Made by a program: the position numbers and the translations under genes. Shown piece by piece: positions 27,937 through 37,974 of a stretch of DNA of 64,000 bases. This DNA is from Alistipes indistinctus YIT 12060. Lineage in GTDB: Bacteria > Bacteroidota > Bacteroidia > Bacteroidales > Rikenellaceae. The DNA lies in contig NZ_CP102250.1 in assembly GCF_025144995.1 (NCBI RefSeq), positions 2,108,001-2,172,000 of the forward strand. Reading direction: 5' to 3'. How positions within the stretch are numbered: position 1 is the first letter of the stretch; each line of letters begins with the position of its first letter. Under the pieces are notes generated by a model. That model had not been told where the DNA came from and made no database searches. It was given only the letters and a program-made list of their open reading frames with translations.

Positions 27937-29172
27937 TTACCGGTGGATTACCCCGGAGCCGACCAGCTCGTCGCCGTCGTACCACGCGGCGAACTGCCCT
28001 GCGGTGACGCCGCGCTGCGGCCGGTCGAAGACGATGTAACCGCCCTGCTCCGTGACGTGCAGCACGCCGCCCTGCAACGGCTGCCGGTAGCGGATGCGCA
28101 TCGAGAAGCGGGCGCTGCCGCCCGGCTGTAACGCGCGGTCGGGCCGGATCCAGTGCATCTCTTCGGGCAGGATCCGCAGCGCACGCCGGTAGAGTCCCGG
28201 ATGCTCCTGGCCCATGCCCACGTAGAGTACGTTGTGTTCCACGTCGCTCGCGATCACGAACAACGGTTCCGCGTAGCCGCCCACGCCGAGGCCTTTGCGC
28301 TGGCCGATGGTGAAAAAGTGGGCGCCGCGGTGCGTGCCCGCCTGCCTGCCCGCTTCCGGCGTATACCGGTAGGGTTCCGCCAGCGCGTCGAGCTGCTCCT
28401 GCGAGAACGGCCCGTCGGCCGGAATCTCCCAAGCTGTACTGCGCTCCCCCGGTGCCGCAATCCGCCCGCGCAGCGCATACCCCGGCCACGAGGCCGGAAT
28501 CTCGACGATCGCACCCTCGCGCGCCTTGAGCTGCTGCTGCAGGAATACCGGTAGGTCCACCTTGCCGACGAAGCAGATGCCCTGCGAATCCTTGCGCTGC
28601 GCGGTGGCGAGGTGCTGTTCGGCCGCGATGCGCCGTACTTCGGGTTTGAGCAGGTGCCCGATCGGGAAGAGCGCGCGCGAAAGCTGCTCCTGCGTAAGCT
28701 GGCAGAGGAAATAGCTCTGGTCTTTGTTCGGGTCGCTGCCCGCGAGCAGGCGGTAGACCGGCCCTTCGGCCGTTTCGGTCACTTCGCGGCGGCAGTAGTG
28801 CCCCGTGGCGACGTAGTCGGCGCCCAGCTTCAGCGCCGCTTGGAGGAACGCGTCGAACTTGATCTCGCGGTTGCACAGCACGTCGGGGTTCGGCGTGCGG
28901 CCGCGCCCGTATTCGGCGAACATGTAGTCCACCACGCGGCGGCGGTATTCGTCGCTCAGGTCGATGAAATGGAACGGGATGTCGAGCCGTTTGGCGGTCA
29001 GCTCGGCGAACATCTGGTCGTCGTACCACGGGCAGTCGCCTTCGAGCGTGCCGGTGGTGTCGTGCCAGTTGCGCATGAACAGTCCCACCACGTCGTAGCC
29101 CTGCTCCTTGAGCAGGTAAGCCGCGACGCTCGAATCCACGCCTCCCGAGAGGCCTACTACGACCCGTTTCAC
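27937..29172 (-). CDS. mnmA: tRNA-specific 2-thiouridylase MnmA
   Basis: Thiolates U34 of tRNA-Lys, -Glu and -Gln in the cytoplasm, using ATP and a persulfide donor. The 411-residue protein has the PP-loop SGGVDSS (9-15), the catalytic cysteine C100 (NPDVLCNREIKF) and the second active cysteine C200 (SQGICFVGK). It is about 40-50 residues longer than most MnmA; the extra length appears to be an Ala/Gly/Pro-rich insertion around residues 225-275, before the HFFTIGQRKGLGVGG motif. It lies in the same direction as the ROK gene, 206 bases after it. Confidence 0.94.
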   Translation of the reverse strand: MKRVVVGLSGGVDSSVAAYLLKEQGYDVVGLFMRNWHDTTGTLEGDCPWYDDQMFAELTAKRLDIPFHFIDLSDEYRRRVVDYMFAEYGRGRTPNPDVLCNREIKFDAFLQAALKLGADYVATGHYCRREVTETAEGPVYRLLAGSDPNKDQSYFLCQLTQEQLSRALFPIGHLLKPEVRRIAAEQHLATAQRKDSQGICFVGKVDLPVFLQQQLKAREGAIVEIPASWPGYALRGRIAAPGERSTAWEIPADGPFSQEQLDALAEPYRYTPEAGRQAGTHRGAHFFTIGQRKGLGVGGYAEPLFVIASDVEHNVLYVGMGQEHPGLYRRALRILPEEMHWIRPDRALQPGGSARFSMRIRYRQPLQGGVLHVTEQGGYIVFDRPQRGVTAGQFAAWYDGDELVGSGVIHR

Positions 29173-29378
29173 CGTTGTATGTCTTTTTGTTTTTGCATTT
29201 GTCGATCGGGATACTTTCCGGAGCCCCGGGGCGGGATTGCAATCGGAAGAGGGATCAGGAGCTGTACTCGAGAACCGGGATCAGGGACTGCGATCCAAGG
29301 GTTAAGTGCGGCAACCGGAACCATAACCATACCCCCCGGAGGTTATCCGGACGGTAACCGGAAACTTGCCCGGTGCGG

Positions 29379-30269
29379 TTATTTACACAGCGCGGCCGCC
29401 CCGGCGATGATCGCGGTGGTCGTGTCGGCCATCGCCACCACCGGGATCTGCACGCCCTTCTGTTCGAAAGCGGCGCGCAGCTGCGGGAAGAAAAACTCCT
29501 CGGCGCGCACCATGCCGCCGCCCACCACCAGCGTGTCGGCGCCGAAGCGCTGCACGAACGGCAGCATGATCTCGGCGAACGTGCGGGCGAATTCGTCGAA
29601 GATGGCGCGCACCTCGGCGGTGTACTTGTCCGCGTGGTAGTAGTCGATCATCGGTTTGACGCCGGTGATGGCCACGCCGGTGATCTGGCGGAACTTCTCT
29701 TCGAACCAGCGCGTCGAGACGAAATCCTCGGCGATCCGGCCCCGGAACGGGTAGTCCCACAGCTCGCCGCCGATGGGTACGCCGGGGCCGTAGGTGGCGT
29801 AGCAGCCGTCGACGATGAAGCAGGCGCCGAATCCGGTGCCCAGCGTCACGCCGATCAGGTGGCGCGCGTTGCCGCCGCCGAGGCTCCAGGCCCCCATGCC
29901 GAAGCCCGCCGCGTCGTTGGTGAACAGGATACGCGACGGGTCGATGCCGGTGAGGCGGTGCAGTTCGGCGCGGACGTTCATGCCTTTGATCGATGCGAAT
30001 TTGTGTTCGGCCATCGCGATTCCCTTGATGAAGTCGAACGGCGAGGGCATCGCTACGCCGAGGCCCGTGATGGCGCGCGCGCCGGCTTTCTGCATGCAGG
30101 CTCCCAGCGCGCTGTCCCACGCGGCGAGAATCTTCTGCGCCGACTCGTTTTCGGCGATTTTGACTTCGGTGTAGGTCTCCCCGACGGGTCTGCTGCTGCC
30201 GAGCTCGACCACCTGGCAGGCGATGTGCGACCCGCCGATATCGACGCCGAGGGCGTATTTTTCGTTCAT
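29379..30269 (-). CDS. ROK-family sugar kinase
   Basis: A 296-residue cytoplasmic kinase starting at the ATG at 30269 (MNEKYALGVDIGGSHIACQV). The phosphate-binding DIGGS lies at residues 10-14 and the second loop GVTLGTGFGACF near 145. The catalytic FTNDAAGFGMGAW region has the Asp of the ROK active site. The usual ROK zinc motif CxCGxxGC is absent (YGPGVPIGGELWDY instead). The substrate may be glucose, but manno- or N-acetyl-sugars are possible; orthologues in Bacteroidales are often called glucokinase. Confidence 0.85.
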   Translation of the reverse strand: MNEKYALGVDIGGSHIACQVVELGSSRPVGETYTEVKIAENESAQKILAAWDSALGACMQKAGARAITGLGVAMPSPFDFIKGIAMAEHKFASIKGMNVRAELHRLTGIDPSRILFTNDAAGFGMGAWSLGGGNARHLIGVTLGTGFGACFIVDGCYATYGPGVPIGGELWDYPFRGRIAEDFVSTRWFEEKFRQITGVAITGVKPMIDYYHADKYTAEVRAIFDEFARTFAEIMLPFVQRFGADTLVVGGGMVRAEEFFFPQLRAAFEQKGVQIPVVAMADTTTAIIAGAAALCK

Positions 30270-30455
30270 GGCTGTTGGTTTATCTTGTTTGTATTCGGTA
30301 TTCGCCTTTGTTTCGCTTTGTCGGGGCAGGCGGCACGCCCGTGCGGATTCCCGGGACCGGATCGCTTCGCCCGCTCGCCCCCATGTTGTTGAACGCCGGA
30401 CGTTTTCTTTCCGGTCCCGCGCGGTCTCTCCCGGCGCCCTGCGAAATATCGCATC

Positions 30456-30463
30456 CAAAGATA
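30456..30463 (-). promoter_or_regulatory. -7 element for the ROK kinase gene
   Basis: Minus-strand TATCTTTG, a perfect TAnnTTTG. It predicts a start near 30449 and a leader of about 180 nt, which shows no gene. Confidence 0.5.
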
Positions 30464-30612
30464 CAAAAATAACCGGAACCGCCGCTATCCCTCCGTTCGC
30501 GCAGGTAGTTCAGTGATAAAAATGCAATGTTTTTTAACAGCTTTTCCGGTGGTATTTGTGCGCTTTCCGGGGAATTTTTTCATCTGTTGCAGCCGGGAAA
30601 TATGTTATTTAT

Positions 30613-30644
30613 CTTGTTTGCTGTCAGGATTGTCTGTAACTTTG
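30613..30644 (+). promoter_or_regulatory. promoter of the LruC-domain lipoprotein gene
   Basis: CTTG at 30613-30616, 20 bp, and a perfect TAACTTTG at 30637-30644. The predicted start near 30651 excludes the GTG at 30649 as start codon and supports ATG 30670. Confidence 0.65.
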
Positions 30645-30669
30645 AACCGTGAATAAAAATAGACCTATA

Positions 30670-31737
30670 ATGTACAGATCAATTCTGGCTGTCGCATGTG
30701 CGGTGCTTGCCGTATCGTGCGTGAAAAATCCCGGATCGGAGACTCCCGGTCCCGGCACGGACACTCCGGACGTGAGCCATTTCCAGACAGCGGAGCAGTA
30801 CGCGGTGCCGACCAAAGCGGGGCAGATTACCACGGTGAAGATGAACGGCGTGACGCTGGCCGAAGCGTCGAGTCCGATGAAAATCTGGATTCCGCGCTAC
30901 GCCCGGACAAAGGCGGCTGCCGCTCCCGAGGTGATTTACACGCCCGCGGACGAGTATCCGAACGGGTTTGCCGGGAACAAAGCGCAGCTGTTCCAGGTGG
31001 TCTGTTTCGAGGATTCCCGCTCGGGCGACTACGACTACAACGACCTGGTGATCCATGTCAAGTACCAGTGGAACGGCACGCGTTTCGGGTTCGGCGTGCA
31101 CCCGATCGCGCTCGGCTCGACCAAGGAGGTTCGTCTCGGAGCCGTGGTGTATAAAGGATCCACGCGCATCTTCAAAGGGCTGCTCGCACCCGGGAATGCG
31201 GATGCCCGGACCCAGTATTTCCAGTCGCAGGCCGGCTTTATCAATACCGGCACCGACCGGCAGATCAACCAGCGGATCGACGGGCGGGTGACCGGCTGGA
31301 ACCAGTACCTCGGCTCGACCTGCCGTTGCTGGGATCTCTCGAAGATCGCGGACGACGGTGCGGTACGCGTCGAGTGGTACATCCAGGTGGACGGAGACGT
31401 CGAGCTGTATGCCCTCTCGACCGCCTACCTCAACCAGTCGTTCGATAAACAGGGCCGTCCCTATGGACTTGTGATCACGCAGACAGGCTCCTCGTATACC
31501 GAGGACGGTAAAGGCGTGGTCGGGCTCGACTGGTTTAACTATCCGTGTGAAAATACGCCGATTTCGGAAGTCTATCCCGAGTTGTGGAACTGGCTGACGG
31601 GCTCTGCCTCGTATGATTTTTCGGAAATTTACGACCGGGACGCCGTCCCGGCAAACGCCTTCCCGGCAGCCGACCTGGGGCTTTTCAGGACCAAGAGCGA
31701 CGTGAACGTAACCGACGGCAAGTATTTGCAGAACTGA
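30670..31737 (+). CDS. LruC-domain (DUF4842) lipoprotein
   Basis: A 355-residue exported protein. The N-terminus is a lipoprotein signal with cysteine C17 (VLAVSC), followed by a Pro/Gly/Thr linker (GSETPGPGTDTP). The core contains the FEDSRSGDYDYNDLVIHVKY segment, the calcium-site-like signature of the LruC/DUF4842 family, near residue 120. Such proteins are common on the Bacteroidales envelope and have no known biochemical function. It is monocistronic: its own promoter lies upstream and lon converges from the other side. Confidence 0.85.
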   Translation: MYRSILAVACAVLAVSCVKNPGSETPGPGTDTPDVSHFQTAEQYAVPTKAGQITTVKMNGVTLAEASSPMKIWIPRYARTKAAAAPEVIYTPADEYPNGFAGNKAQLFQVVCFEDSRSGDYDYNDLVIHVKYQWNGTRFGFGVHPIALGSTKEVRLGAVVYKGSTRIFKGLLAPGNADARTQYFQSQAGFINTGTDRQINQRIDGRVTGWNQYLGSTCRCWDLSKIADDGAVRVEWYIQVDGDVELYALSTAYLNQSFDKQGRPYGLVITQTGSSYTEDGKGVVGLDWFNYPCENTPISEVYPELWNWLTGSASYDFSEIYDRDAVPANAFPAADLGLFRTKSDVNVTDGKYLQN

Positions 31738-32000
31738 CCCGGCACTCCTGGCGCCCCGGCTTTCGTGGTTCCCGCAGTCCCCGTGGCTCCCGTGGAAGGG
31801 TTCCGGCGCCTGGGGCGGAGTCGTGACGTTCCGTTCGGGCCGCTTTGTGCGGCTCTCCCGTTTTCCGGTTTTCCGGTGTCTGTCCGCCGATTGCGGAATG
31901 TTCGGAATCCGGCCGTCCGGTACCGGGTTGGCCGGTCCTCCGGATGATCGGTTCACTTTCGGACCCTTGAGGGGGGATGTGAAGCGAAATAGGGACTGTG

Positions 32001-32041
32001 AAAGCAAAAAGAGAACGCCCTGCTCGATGAGCGGGGCGTTC
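32001..32041 (-). terminator. terminator downstream of lon
   Basis: Arms GAACGCCCTGCTC and GAGCGGGGCGTTC (one G-U pair) around GAT. On the minus strand a TCTTTTTGC run follows, fitting lon; read on the + strand it may also stop the LruC gene. The rest of the spacer (31738-32000) shows no gene. Confidence 0.75.
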
Positions 32042-32145
32042 CTGTTGATGGGAGTTGTGCCGGTTGAATGGTCGGATCGGTTTGTCCGGTTGCCCGCGTC
32101 CGGCGGGGCGTACCGGGAACCGGGGCCGGCCCCGGACGGTAGCGG

Positions 32146-34572
32146 CTATTCGGCCATCACGAGCTTCAGCACGTCGTCGTTGGTCTTCACGTAGTGGAAC
32201 GTGAGCCCTTCGAGGTATTCCGGCTTGATCTCGCTGATGTCCTTGCGGTTCTCTTCCGAGAGGACGATCTCCCTGATCCCCGCGCGTTTCGCGGCGAGGA
32301 TCTTCTCCTTGATGCCGCCTACGGGCAGCACCCGTCCGCGCAGCGTCGTCTCGCCCGTCATCGCGATGTAGTCCTTTACGCGGCGGCCCGAGAGGGTCGA
32401 AACCAGCGAAGTCATCATCGTGATGCCGGCGCTCGGGCCGTCCTTGGGAATCGCCCCTTCCGGCACGTGGATGTGGATGTCGTTCTTTTCGAACTTTTCG
32501 CGGGCGATGCCCAGTTCGTCGGCGTGCGCCTTGACCCACTGCAGCGCGATGGTGGCCGACTCCTTCATCACGTCGCCCAGGTTGCCGGTCATCGTGAGGG
32601 CGCCCTTGCCCGGGGTGAGGATCGACTCGATGTAGAGGATGTCGCCGCCCACTTCGGTCCAGGCGAGGCCCGTGACGATGCCCACCATGCCCTGGATGTC
32701 GTAGATGTCGTTGGTGAAGCGCGGCACGCCGAGGATCTTCTCGACGTCGGCGGGCGACACCTCCGGCTTGAACTCCTCGCCGAAGCCGATATTTTTCGCC
32801 CGCGTGCGGACGATCTTCGCGATCTGCTTGTCGAGCGACCGGACGCCCGATTCGCGCGTGTAGTCGGCGATCACCTTCTCGATCACCTTCGGGGCGATCT
32901 TCAGGTCCTTGGCCGGTACGCCGTGCGCCTTGAGCTGCTTGGGCACGAGGTGTTTGCGGGCGATCTGCACCTTGTCCTCGAGGATGTAGCCCGGGATGTT
33001 GATCATCTCCATGCGGTCCCTCAGCGCCGGGTTGATGTTGGCGATGTTGTTGGCCGTCGCGATGAACAGCACCTTCGAGAGGTCGTACTCGGTGTCGAGG
33101 TAGTTGTCGTGGAACGTGGTGTTCTGTTCCGGGTCGAGCACCTCGAGCAGCGCCGACGACGGATCGCCGTGGTTGGAGACGGTCACCTTGTCGATCTCGT
33201 CGAGGATGATCACCGGATTCGACGATCCGGCCCGCTTGATGGTCTGGATGATCCGGCCCGGCATCGCACCGATGTAGGTGCGGCGGTGTCCGCGGATCTC
33301 GGCTTCGTCGTGCAGCCCGCCCAGCGAAATGCGGCCGAACTTGCGCTTGAGCGCGGCGGCCACCGATTTGCCCAGCGAGGTCTTGCCCACGCCCGGGGGG
33401 CCGTACAGGCAGAGGATCGGCGATTTCAGATCGCCTTTGAGCTTGATCACGGCCAGGTGTTCGAGGATGCGGTCCTTCACCTCCTCGAGGCCGAAATGGT
33501 CGCTGTCGAGCCGCTTCTTCGCGCGGTTCAGGTCGAGGTTGTCGGTGGTGCAGTGCTCCCAGGGCAGTTCGGCCATCAGCTGCAGGTAGTTCAGCTGCAC
33601 GGAGTATTCGGCTACGGCCGGATTCATCCGTTCCAGCTTGCCCAGCTCCTTGAAGAAGAGCTCTTTGGTCTCATCCTTCCACTGCTTCTTTTCGGCTTTC
33701 TTGCGCAGTTCGTCGATGTCCTTGTCGGCCGGGTCTCCGCCCAGCTCGTCCTGGATCGTGCGCATCTGCTGCTGCAGGAAGTAGTCGCGCTGCTGCTGGT
33801 CGATATCCTGCTTTACCTTGGTCTGTATCTCGTTCTTGAGTTCGACCAGTTGCTGCTCGCGGATCAGGATTTCGAGCAGGCGGCGTGCGCGCGCCAGCAG
33901 GCCCGGGGCCTCCAGCAACCGCTGGCGGTCGGCGTCGGGCAGGTCGATGTTCGAGCAGATGAAGTTGATGATGCCGCGCTTGCTGTCGATGTTCTTGATC
34001 GCGAAGGCGGCCTCCTTGGGCATGTTCGGCGAGATGTTGATGATCCCGAGGGCCACGTCCTTGATCGAATCCACCAGTGCGTCGAACTCGATGTTGCTGC
34101 GTTCGGGCACGCTGTCTTTCAGCGGGGCGACGCTCGCTTTGAAATAGGGTTCCGCGGTGAGGTACTCCTTGATCTCGACCTTCTCGAGGCCGTGCAGGAT
34201 CACCGTCAGGTTGCCGTTGGGCATCTCGAGGATCTTGAGGATACGCGCGGCGGTGCCGACACGGTACAGGTCGTCCGGGCCGGGCTGCTCCACTTCGGGC
34301 TCCTTCTGCAATACGGCGCCCATCAGGCCGCCGGCGGCTTCCACGTCGCGGATCAGCTTCATCGAGCGCTGGCGCCCCACGGTGATCGGCGTGATCGAGC
34401 CGGGGAACAGCACCGAGCTGCGAAGGGTCAGGATCGGCAGCGTGTCGGGGACTTCCGTGTTTTCGGCCTCCTCCTCGTCCTCGTTCGAGACGATCGGAAT
34501 CACGTGGTGCTTACCTTCGAGCATGTCCGAAATGCCGGAAAAATCCTCTTCGTTATACTGTTTCTTACTCAT
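32146..34572 (-). CDS. lon: ATP-dependent protease Lon
   Basis: An 808-residue hexameric AAA+ serine protease that degrades misfolded and regulatory proteins. I start at the ATG at 34572 ([13 protein letters not shown]); a further upstream in-frame ATG lies beyond the -7 element. The N-terminal substrate domain begins near residue 44 ([14 protein letters not shown]), Walker A is GPPGVGKT (about 394-401), and the catalytic dyad is S714 (DGPSAG) and K755 (GGIKEK). Before it is an acidic N-terminal extension ([11 protein letters not shown]). It is a single-gene unit with a terminator after it. Confidence 0.97.
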   Translation of the reverse strand: MSKKQYNEEDFSGISDMLEGKHHVIPIVSNEDEEEAENTEVPDTLPILTLRSSVLFPGSITPITVGRQRSMKLIRDVEAAGGLMGAVLQKEPEVEQPGPDDLYRVGTAARILKILEMPNGNLTVILHGLEKVEIKEYLTAEPYFKASVAPLKDSVPERSNIEFDALVDSIKDVALGIINISPNMPKEAAFAIKNIDSKRGIINFICSNIDLPDADRQRLLEAPGLLARARRLLEILIREQQLVELKNEIQTKVKQDIDQQQRDYFLQQQMRTIQDELGGDPADKDIDELRKKAEKKQWKDETKELFFKELGKLERMNPAVAEYSVQLNYLQLMAELPWEHCTTDNLDLNRAKKRLDSDHFGLEEVKDRILEHLAVIKLKGDLKSPILCLYGPPGVGKTSLGKSVAAALKRKFGRISLGGLHDEAEIRGHRRTYIGAMPGRIIQTIKRAGSSNPVIILDEIDKVTVSNHGDPSSALLEVLDPEQNTTFHDNYLDTEYDLSKVLFIATANNIANINPALRDRMEMINIPGYILEDKVQIARKHLVPKQLKAHGVPAKDLKIAPKVIEKVIADYTRESGVRSLDKQIAKIVRTRAKNIGFGEEFKPEVSPADVEKILGVPRFTNDIYDIQGMVGIVTGLAWTEVGGDILYIESILTPGKGALTMTGNLGDVMKESATIALQWVKAHADELGIAREKFEKNDIHIHVPEGAIPKDGPSAGITMMTSLVSTLSGRRVKDYIAMTGETTLRGRVLPVGGIKEKILAAKRAGIREIVLSEENRKDISEIKPEYLEGLTFHYVKTNDDVLKLVMAE

Positions 34573-34594
34573 TGTTTTCCTCCTTGATAATCTG

Positions 34595-34602
34595 CAAATA
34601 TA
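34595..34602 (-). promoter_or_regulatory. -7 element for lon
   Basis: Minus-strand TATATTTG, a perfect TAnnTTTG, about 23 bases before the lon ATG, so the leader is only about 15 nt. No heat-shock inverted repeat of the CIRCE type is seen. Confidence 0.5.
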
Positions 34603-34916
34603 GTTTTTTTTGTCCAAACCCCTGCATCGGGGCGGTGTTGCTGCCGTTCTGTCCGCTTCCCGACGCGAAGGCAGGTCGGAGCCTGCCATCCTGTCAGGTT
34701 TGCGGCGCGGAACCGGGGGTGTCCCGGGGGCTCTCCGCCGGCTGCGGAAACGGCCTGCGATGGCCGCCGCGTTGCCTTTTCGTCCCGGAATGCTTTTCGT
34801 TCCGGATGTTGTTTGCTGAGAACTAATGCCTTGCAGCGCTCCGGCCTCCTGCGTCCGGGGCGTTGGCCTGCCTGCTAAAAATTAAACGTTCGGGGCATTT
34901 TATTATTGTAAAACAC

Positions 34917-34924
34917 TATCTTTG
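34917..34924 (+). promoter_or_regulatory. -7 element for valS
   Basis: TATCTTTG, a perfect TAnnTTTG, in an A/T-rich patch. It predicts a start near 34931. The remainder of the lon-valS spacer (34603-34916) shows no gene. Confidence 0.55.
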
Positions 34925-35047
34925 CAAATTGGATGCAAATCCTGCGCCGCAGCTGCATTTGGCGGAAAATAGCGGGGGGGGGACCGCCCCGCCGGCCGGA
35001 ACATGACAAAGAAAAAAGATCAAAACATAACAGAAAGAGAGACGACT

Positions 35048-37708
35048 ATGGAAATCGCAGCGAAATACGCTCCGCAGCAGATCGAACAGAAGTGGTACGA
35101 CTACTGGATGGAGCACGGCTTCTTCCACTCGGTTCCCGACGCGCGGGAGCCCTATACGATCGTAATTCCGCCCCCCAACGTGACAGGCGTGCTGCACATG
35201 GGCCACATGCTCAACGAGACGATCCAGGACGTGCTGGTGCGCCGCGCGCGGATGCAGGGTAAGAACGCCTGCTGGGTGCCGGGCACCGACCACGCGTCGA
35301 TCGCCACCGAGGCGAAAGTCGTGGCCAAGCTCAAAGCCGAGGGGATCGACAAGGGTTCGCTCACGCGCGAGGAGTTTTTGAAGCATGCGTGGGAGTGGAA
35401 GGAGAAGCACGGCGGCATCATCCTGAGCCAGTTGCGCCGCCTCGGTGCGTCGTGCGACTGGGAGCGGACGAAGTTCACGATGGATCCGGCGCTGAGCCGG
35501 AGCGTCATCAAGGTTTTCGTAGACCTCTATAACAAAGGGAAGATTTACCGCGGCGTGCGGATGGTCAACTGGGACCCCGCCGCGCTGACGGCCCTCTCGG
35601 ACGAAGAGGTGATCCACCGCGAGTCGCAGGGCAAGCTCTACTACCTGCGCTATATGATCGAGGGGACGGCGGACTACCTGGTCGTGGCCACGACGCGGCC
35701 CGAGACGATCCTCGGGGACACGGCGCTGTGCGTGAACCCGAACGACCCGCGCTACCGGCACCTGCCCGCGGACGCCCGTGTGATCGTGCCGCTGGTGAAC
35801 CGTTCCGTGCCGGTGATCCGCGACGAGTACGTCGATATCGAGTTCGGTACCGGCGCGCTGAAGGTGACCCCGGCGCACGACGTGAACGACTACATGCTCG
35901 GTGAGAAATACGGCCTCGAGACGATCGACATCTTCAACGACGACGGCACGCTCAACGCTCATGGCGCGCAGTATGCGGGCATGGACCGCTTCGATGTGCG
36001 CAGGCAGATCGAGATCGACCTTGCGGAGGCCGGGCTGCTCGAAAAGGTGGAGCCCTACACGAACCAGGTGGGCTACTCGGAGCGTACCAACGTGCCCATC
36101 GAACCGAAGCTCTCGATGCAGTGGTTCCTGAAGATGGAGGAGCTCGCCCGGCCCGCGCTGAAGGCGGTGATGGAGGATACGGTACGGCTCGTTCCGGCCA
36201 AGTTCAAGAATACCTACCGCTACTGGATGGAAAACGTCAAGGACTGGTGCATTTCGCGCCAGTTGTGGTGGGGGCAGCAGATTCCGGCCTACTACCTGCC
36301 CGAGGGCGGTTACGTGGTGGCCGAGACGCCCGAAGAGGCGCTGGAGGTGGCCCGCGAAAAGACCGGCAACCCGTCGCTCTCGCCCGCGGACCTGCGGCAG
36401 GATCCCGATGTGCTCGACACGTGGTTCTCGTCGTGGCTCTGGCCGATTTCGGTTTTCGACGGCATCAACAACCCCGAAAACGACGAGATCAAATACTATT
36501 ATCCGACCAACGACCTGGTGACCGGGCCCGACATCCTCTTCTTCTGGGTGGCGCGCATGATTATCGCCGGGTACGAATACCGCGGCGAGAAACCGTTCGG
36601 CAGCGTCTACCTGACCGGAATCGTGCGCGACAAACTGCGCCGCAAGATGAGCAAGTCGCTCGGCAACTCGCCCGACCCGATCGAACTGATCGATCGCTAC
36701 GGCGCCGACGGCGTGCGCGTGGCGATGCTGCTCTGCTCGGCCGCCGGCAGCGACCTGCTGTTCGACGAATCGCTCTGCGAACAGGGACGCAATTTCGGGA
36801 ATAAGATCTGGAACGCCTACCGCCTCGTACAGGGCTGGCAGGTGGATGAACGGCTGGTCCAGTGCGAAGGCAACCGCCTGGCGGTGGAGTGGTTCGACGC
36901 GATACTGGACCGCACGCTCGCATCGGTCGAGGCCGATTTTGCCGCGTACCGCATCTCCGAGGCGCTGATGCAGCTGTATAAGCTCTTCTGGGACGAATTT
37001 TCGGGCTGGTACCTCGAAATGGTGAAGCCCGCCTACCAGCAGCCGATCGACCGCGCGACGCTCGATGCGACGCTCGGTTTCTTCGACAAGCTGTTGCGCG
37101 TGCTGCACCCGTTCATGCCCTTCCTGACCGAGGAGCTGTGGCAGAACATCGCCCCGCGGGAGGATGGCGAGAGCCTGATGATGAGCCGCCTGCCGGAGGT
37201 GAAATGCGCGTGCGGCGAGGCTTCCGGTTCCCGGGATGCCGGGGCGGAAGGATTGCTCGCCGGGGCGGAACTGCTCAAAGAGGCGGTTTCGGGCGTGCGC
37301 AATATCCGCAAGGAACACAACCTGCCGAACAAGGAGGCTCTGGAGCTGTGCGTGATCGCCGACGAGAACTACCCGGCGGCTTTCGCCCCGCTGCTGGAGA
37401 AGATGGCGAACCTCTCCGCCGTGCGCACGGTGGGGGAGAAGCTGCCCGATGCGGCGGCGTTCGTGGTCAAGACGACGCAGTATTTCGTGCCGCTGCCGGG
37501 GAAGATCGACGCGGCCGAAGAGCTGCCGAAGCTCGAAGCCGAACTGGAATACCTCGAAGGGTTCCTCGCTTCGGTAAACAAAAAGCTCTCGAACGAACGT
37601 TTCGTGCAGAGCGCCCCGGAGAAAGTGGTCGCCAACGAGCGGGCCAAGCAGGCCGATGCCGAGGCGAAGATCGCGGCGCTGCGCGAACGGATCGCGGCGC
37701 TGAAATAG
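35048..37708 (+). CDS. valS: valyl-tRNA synthetase
   Basis: Charges tRNA-Val and edits mischarged threonine. I start at ATG 35048 ([16 protein letters not shown]), giving 886 residues; an ATG at 35003 in frame would add 15 polar residues and cannot be excluded. The HIGH motif is HMGH ([12 protein letters not shown], near residue 50), KMSKS is [13 protein letters not shown], the CP1 editing domain lies between, and the C-terminal coiled coil (about 825-886) is present. It is followed by a strong hairpin. Confidence 0.97.
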   Translation: MEIAAKYAPQQIEQKWYDYWMEHGFFHSVPDAREPYTIVIPPPNVTGVLHMGHMLNETIQDVLVRRARMQGKNACWVPGTDHASIATEAKVVAKLKAEGIDKGSLTREEFLKHAWEWKEKHGGIILSQLRRLGASCDWERTKFTMDPALSRSVIKVFVDLYNKGKIYRGVRMVNWDPAALTALSDEEVIHRESQGKLYYLRYMIEGTADYLVVATTRPETILGDTALCVNPNDPRYRHLPADARVIVPLVNRSVPVIRDEYVDIEFGTGALKVTPAHDVNDYMLGEKYGLETIDIFNDDGTLNAHGAQYAGMDRFDVRRQIEIDLAEAGLLEKVEPYTNQVGYSERTNVPIEPKLSMQWFLKMEELARPALKAVMEDTVRLVPAKFKNTYRYWMENVKDWCISRQLWWGQQIPAYYLPEGGYVVAETPEEALEVAREKTGNPSLSPADLRQDPDVLDTWFSSWLWPISVFDGINNPENDEIKYYYPTNDLVTGPDILFFWVARMIIAGYEYRGEKPFGSVYLTGIVRDKLRRKMSKSLGNSPDPIELIDRYGADGVRVAMLLCSAAGSDLLFDESLCEQGRNFGNKIWNAYRLVQGWQVDERLVQCEGNRLAVEWFDAILDRTLASVEADFAAYRISEALMQLYKLFWDEFSGWYLEMVKPAYQQPIDRATLDATLGFFDKLLRVLHPFMPFLTEELWQNIAPREDGESLMMSRLPEVKCACGEASGSRDAGAEGLLAGAELLKEAVSGVRNIRKEHNLPNKEALELCVIADENYPAAFAPLLEKMANLSAVRTVGEKLPDAAAFVVKTTQYFVPLPGKIDAAEELPKLEAELEYLEGFLASVNKKLSNERFVQSAPEKVVANERAKQADAEAKIAALRERIAALK

Positions 37709-37827
37709 CCGCAGGACGGGTGCGTCCGGCAGGGTGCGGTTCAGGTACTGTCGATACGGGGCGCGTTGCCGGGACGGGATGTAATTGCGCTATGCCGCTG
37801 CTTTACGGAAAAAGAGCGCAGGAGATG

Positions 37828-37863
37828 AAAGCGAGCCACGGGCATCTGCCCGTGGCTCGCTTT
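37828..37863 (+). terminator. long perfect hairpin after valS
   Basis: Perfect 17-bp arms beginning AAAGCGAGCC and ending GGCTCGCTTT, with a 2-nt apex, followed by TTTG. It separates valS from the phage-derived block, whose genes run the other way. Confidence 0.8.
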
Positions 37864-37974
37864 GTTCAGGTGCGGCTCCGATGGATGCGGACGCGAATGA
37901 TGCTGCTTTTCCCGGTGCGGCGGTAGCGGTCGGGCCGATTCCTCGAAATGTGTGGCGAATGTACCCGGAAGGTC

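Noticed and set aside
26213-29242. A 1009-codon open frame on the minus strand across bioA and mnmA
   Set aside because: It runs antisense to bioA and out of frame through mnmA, is extremely Arg/Ala/His-rich, and has no family motifs. It is a by-product of high GC content.
32194-34587. A 797-codon open frame on the + strand opposite lon
   Set aside because: It is the antisense shadow of a clearly recognisable Lon protease, rich in His, Asp and Val without domains.
34916-37318. An 800-codon open frame on the minus strand opposite valS
   Set aside because: Antisense shadow of valyl-tRNA synthetase; no coherent protein features.
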